From: Burhinus oedicnemus
Lineage: Eukaryota; Chordata; Aves; Charadriiformes; Burhinidae
NCBI GenBank assembly: GCA_008921705.1
Contig: VFFE01007016.1
Span: forward strand, 395,229 to 459,228
Direction of reading: 5' to 3'
Length of the DNA: 64,000 nucleotides
Below the pieces are notes generated by a model. That model saw only the letters and a program-made list of their open reading frames with translations. It did not search any database and was not told the DNA's origin. The first letter of the stretch is position 1. Every line of letters begins with the position of its first letter. Positions 62,090-64,000 of this stretch are shown here, piece by piece. Made by a program: the position numbers and the translations under genes.

Positions 62090-62515
62090 TGGGGTAAAGT
62101 TTATCTAGTGTCATAATTTTATTGAAATCCTATATCTTCCTATTGACTTTTATCGTTTCAAGCTGGATGCCAGAGTTATCATTATTAGAGTCCCGGTGTT
62201 GCTCGCAGGCCCGAGGTTTGGTTGTTGTTTTTTTTTTTTCCTTTTATAAACAAGCTGTAATTGTCTGGTTTATTGATCAATAAATCTTTCAGCTGCCTCT
62301 CTTCAGCCGGCTTCTGTTCTGCTAAATCTCCTTCACTATTCTCTGAAAGAAAATATAGGGTTGTTGTTTTTTAAAGAACAGATTGTTTTGTCATTAGCAA
62401 TGAAAGAGCAGGAATTGTGCCGGTCCCTTCCGATAATGGCTTTTTAATGACAGATTCTAGTCACAGTAAAATCTGCTTTATTTCCACACGAATGAGCTTC
62501 AACTATTAATCCACA
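62090..62515. promoter_or_regulatory. Candidate regulatory block with 16-bp palindrome
   Basis: An AT-rich block holding the perfect palindrome TTTATTGATCAATAAA (62269-62284), which contains ATTGATC/GATCAAT cores like those bound by ONECUT or CUT factors. Nearby are CATAATTTTATTGAAATCC (about 62112), GTCATTAGCAATGAAAG (about 62391) and GGCTTTTTAATGACAG (about 62438). A 12-base T run (62228-62239) interrupts it. No coding frame or named repeat explains the block. A regulatory role is inference. Confidence 0.3.
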
Positions 62516-62671
62516 GCCCAAACGCACGGCTCGCTTGCTCTCTCGCTTCTGCACGGGTTAGAGCCTGGCAGAGGAGACAGACTTTGTAAAGTGGAATCAT
62601 AATGATATTTCCCACTCGCTGCTTTCTTGATGGTACAGAAATATTCCTGTTCCCAGCGTTAGATGAGCTTC

Positions 62672-62685
62672 TTTTTTTTTTTTTT
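62672..62685. repeat. T14 homopolymer run
   Basis: Fourteen consecutive T residues, followed by CTTTTTATAATTAATGATAATTTTT. Similar runs of 12 to 14 occur at 1300-1311 (A), 30513-30526 (A), 32333-32344 (A), 41007-41018 (T) and 62228-62239 (T). None is attached to a recognisable retroposon body. Confidence 0.8.
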
Positions 62686-64000
62686 CTTTTTATAATTAAT
62701 GATAATTTTTGGAGAATGTTAATAGACTGCTTCATTATAGGAAATCAGCAGCAAGATTTCCCCCTCCTCTTCCTCTCCAGACTCCTAACTCCAAATTAGT
62801 CGTAATAAGAGCAAATTTCAAGACTGAAGAAAGAATATGGAGCTTCAACACCAAACAGATGCTATTTGCAATCAGGTATAATTTAGCAAACTATTCCTTG
62901 TAAAAACACAAATAAAAGAGAAAGACGACTGCGTAGCAGAGGTTTATGCCTTCTTGCTTTAAGCTACACAAACAGACACACAGAAAAGGGAGACGGTAAC
63001 TGGGGCTTGACCAGATGTTTAACATCAGTAAAACCAGCAGTGTGAGGTGTGGGAACGTAAGCCAAAATATAGTCAGAAATAACCGAAGAATACTTAAATA
63101 TATCAGACTGTGTCAGGACCTATTGATAAAATATATCCTCGGGATACTTCAGAAATTAGTCACAGTAATCTCCGGTCCTCGAGCATCTTTGATGCACTCG
63201 CACGTGGCAGGACAGGCCCTGAAAACAGGGCAGAGGAACAGAGCCAGCCTTCTAAAAGAAGGAGGGATGAGAAGATACAGACTCCGGCAATTATAAATCA
63301 CTTCAACATTTTGGTATCTCATAAAATACTTGAAGAAAACATTAACAATCAAATTGCAAGCAGCTAGAGAAGAATTAGGGACAAGAAACAATCAACTGAG
63401 CCTGAATATGAGTAATATCAAACCAGTCTAATTTCCTTCTTTGACAGGTAACTTGCGTACTGAATAAAGGCAAACAATAAATGCGATAAATCTCAGCTTC
63501 ACTGATGTGTTTATCAAAGAGGAGGATTACAATTCAACAGCATCTCTGTCATTTAGAGAAGGGACTTTGTACCGAGGTGATGAGATGTTGTGCGGCGCCA
63601 CAGGCACCAGCGGCAGTCGGGAAGTCGGCATCTTCCCGAAGCCCCGTCTGCACCTTCCTCACAGGATACACGCGCATCCCGCTCCCTGCTCGTCGGGATG
63701 CGGGCAGCTGCCCGACACACCACGGAGAAGCATTAGCCGGGGAACGCGCACGGGGCTACCGACGATTAACAGGTTCTGCCCCAATCTGATGGCTGGAGGA
63801 ATTGATAAGGAATTGATCCATCGCTGAGCCTTACTTTGTAATTAGGCTTCTCTCTTCAAAGGCTATGTCCACATCCCATTGCCTCATGGAAAATGGGGAG
63901 GGGGGGAAAAGTCAAACCAAAGTGACAGGAAGCCCCAAGAAAGCGGGGCCTGAAGGCAGAGCTGTGGCTACAGGCACGTTTGGTCAGACTTTGCCATCAG

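Larger units (their letters stand above)
1..64000 (-). other. MAD1L1: Internal part of the MAD1L1 gene (MAD1 mitotic checkpoint protein)
   Basis: The whole window appears to lie within one minus-strand gene. Four exons in the right order, with matching splice phases, encode a continuous 126-residue coiled-coil segment. I recognise it as the middle of MAD1, about human residues 407-532. MAD1 is known to form a coiled-coil homodimer at unattached kinetochores and nuclear pores and to hold MAD2 as the template for mitotic checkpoint signalling. The introns between these exons are 26,441, 19,955 and 8,843 bp, and introns run off both ends. Very large MAD1L1 introns are known in mammals, so this fits. 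I did not find the preceding exon (the RKKRE-type region before ERDGM) or the following one (the MAD2-interaction motif) in the window. The gene identity is a strong pattern match made from memory, not a database search. Confidence 0.93.
58037..64000 (-). other. MAD1L1 intron (partial), upstream of exon A
   Basis: Intronic sequence from the exon A acceptor to the right edge. The preceding MAD1 exon was looked for on the minus strand and not seen. The stretch contains a CpG-dense tract (58166-58196), an (AC)n run of about six units near 61969-61980, T runs at 62228-62239 and 62672-62685, and an AT-rich candidate regulatory block (about 62090-62515). I see nothing else to name. Confidence 0.85.

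Noticed and set aside
58037..64000. Search for the preceding MAD1L1 exon
   Set aside because: No minus-strand stretch resembling the coiled coil before ERDGM with a donor site was found. It is presumably beyond the right edge.
1..64000. CRISPR arrays, operons, rRNA, canonical tRNA genes, endogenous retrovirus LTRs
   Set aside because: None was seen. The window is animal intronic DNA, and the only tandem array is the 42-bp minisatellite, which has no spacers.

Overview
This is vertebrate nuclear DNA, almost certainly from a bird. It has large introns, small exons with GT/AG splice sites, and several CR1 non-LTR retrotransposons ending in the ATTCTATGA-type 3' tail typical of avian CR1. No bacterial, viral or organelle gene organisation is visible. 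The window lies inside one gene on the minus strand, MAD1L1, which encodes the spindle-assembly-checkpoint coiled-coil protein MAD1. I recognise four consecutive internal exons. In transcript order they are 58036-57896, 31454-31398, 11442-11354 and 2510-2420. Joined, they give 126 in-frame codons (378 nt, about 0.6% of the window) with no internal stop. These align without gaps to about residues 407-532 of human MAD1, as I remember that sequence. The MAD2-binding motif and the C-terminal RWD-like domain should lie beyond coordinate 1. The N-terminal coiled coil should lie beyond coordinate 64000.

Layout from left to right: 1-2419 is intron. 2420-2510 is exon D. The intron 2511-11353 carries a very old antisense CR1-type LINE (about 2765-4290, broken by a GC-rich insert) and a 42-bp minisatellite (5317-5661). 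11354-11442 is exon C. The intron 11443-31397 (about 20 kb) holds a CR1 with a largely open reverse-transcriptase fragment (about 16935-17963), a short CR1 tail (24068-24225), a decayed CR1-like piece (about 25740-26175) and several AT-rich blocks with homeodomain-type motifs. 31398-31454 is exon B, only 57 nt. The intron 31455-57895 (about 26 kb) holds one CR1 in the gene's sense orientation (34848-35385), three antisense CR1 copies (43902-43997, 46612-46868, about 50727-51606) and a probable conserved noncoding block (about 53530-54020). 57896-58036 is exon A. The rest, 58037-64000, is intron with a CpG-dense short tract (58166-58196) and a possible regulatory block (about 62090-62515).

The four exons together encode part of the long MAD1 coiled coil leading into the MAD1-MAD2 core. 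Exons A and B are multiples of three with phase 0 at both ends. C (89 nt) and D (91 nt) are not, but together make 180 nt. Everything else is intronic sequence or repeats. I found no promoter, CpG island, tRNA, rRNA or polyadenylation region that I can support, and no new gene system. The most interesting leftovers are the minisatellite, the inverted CR1 pair around the tiny exon B, and the motif-dense AT-rich blocks that may be conserved enhancers.
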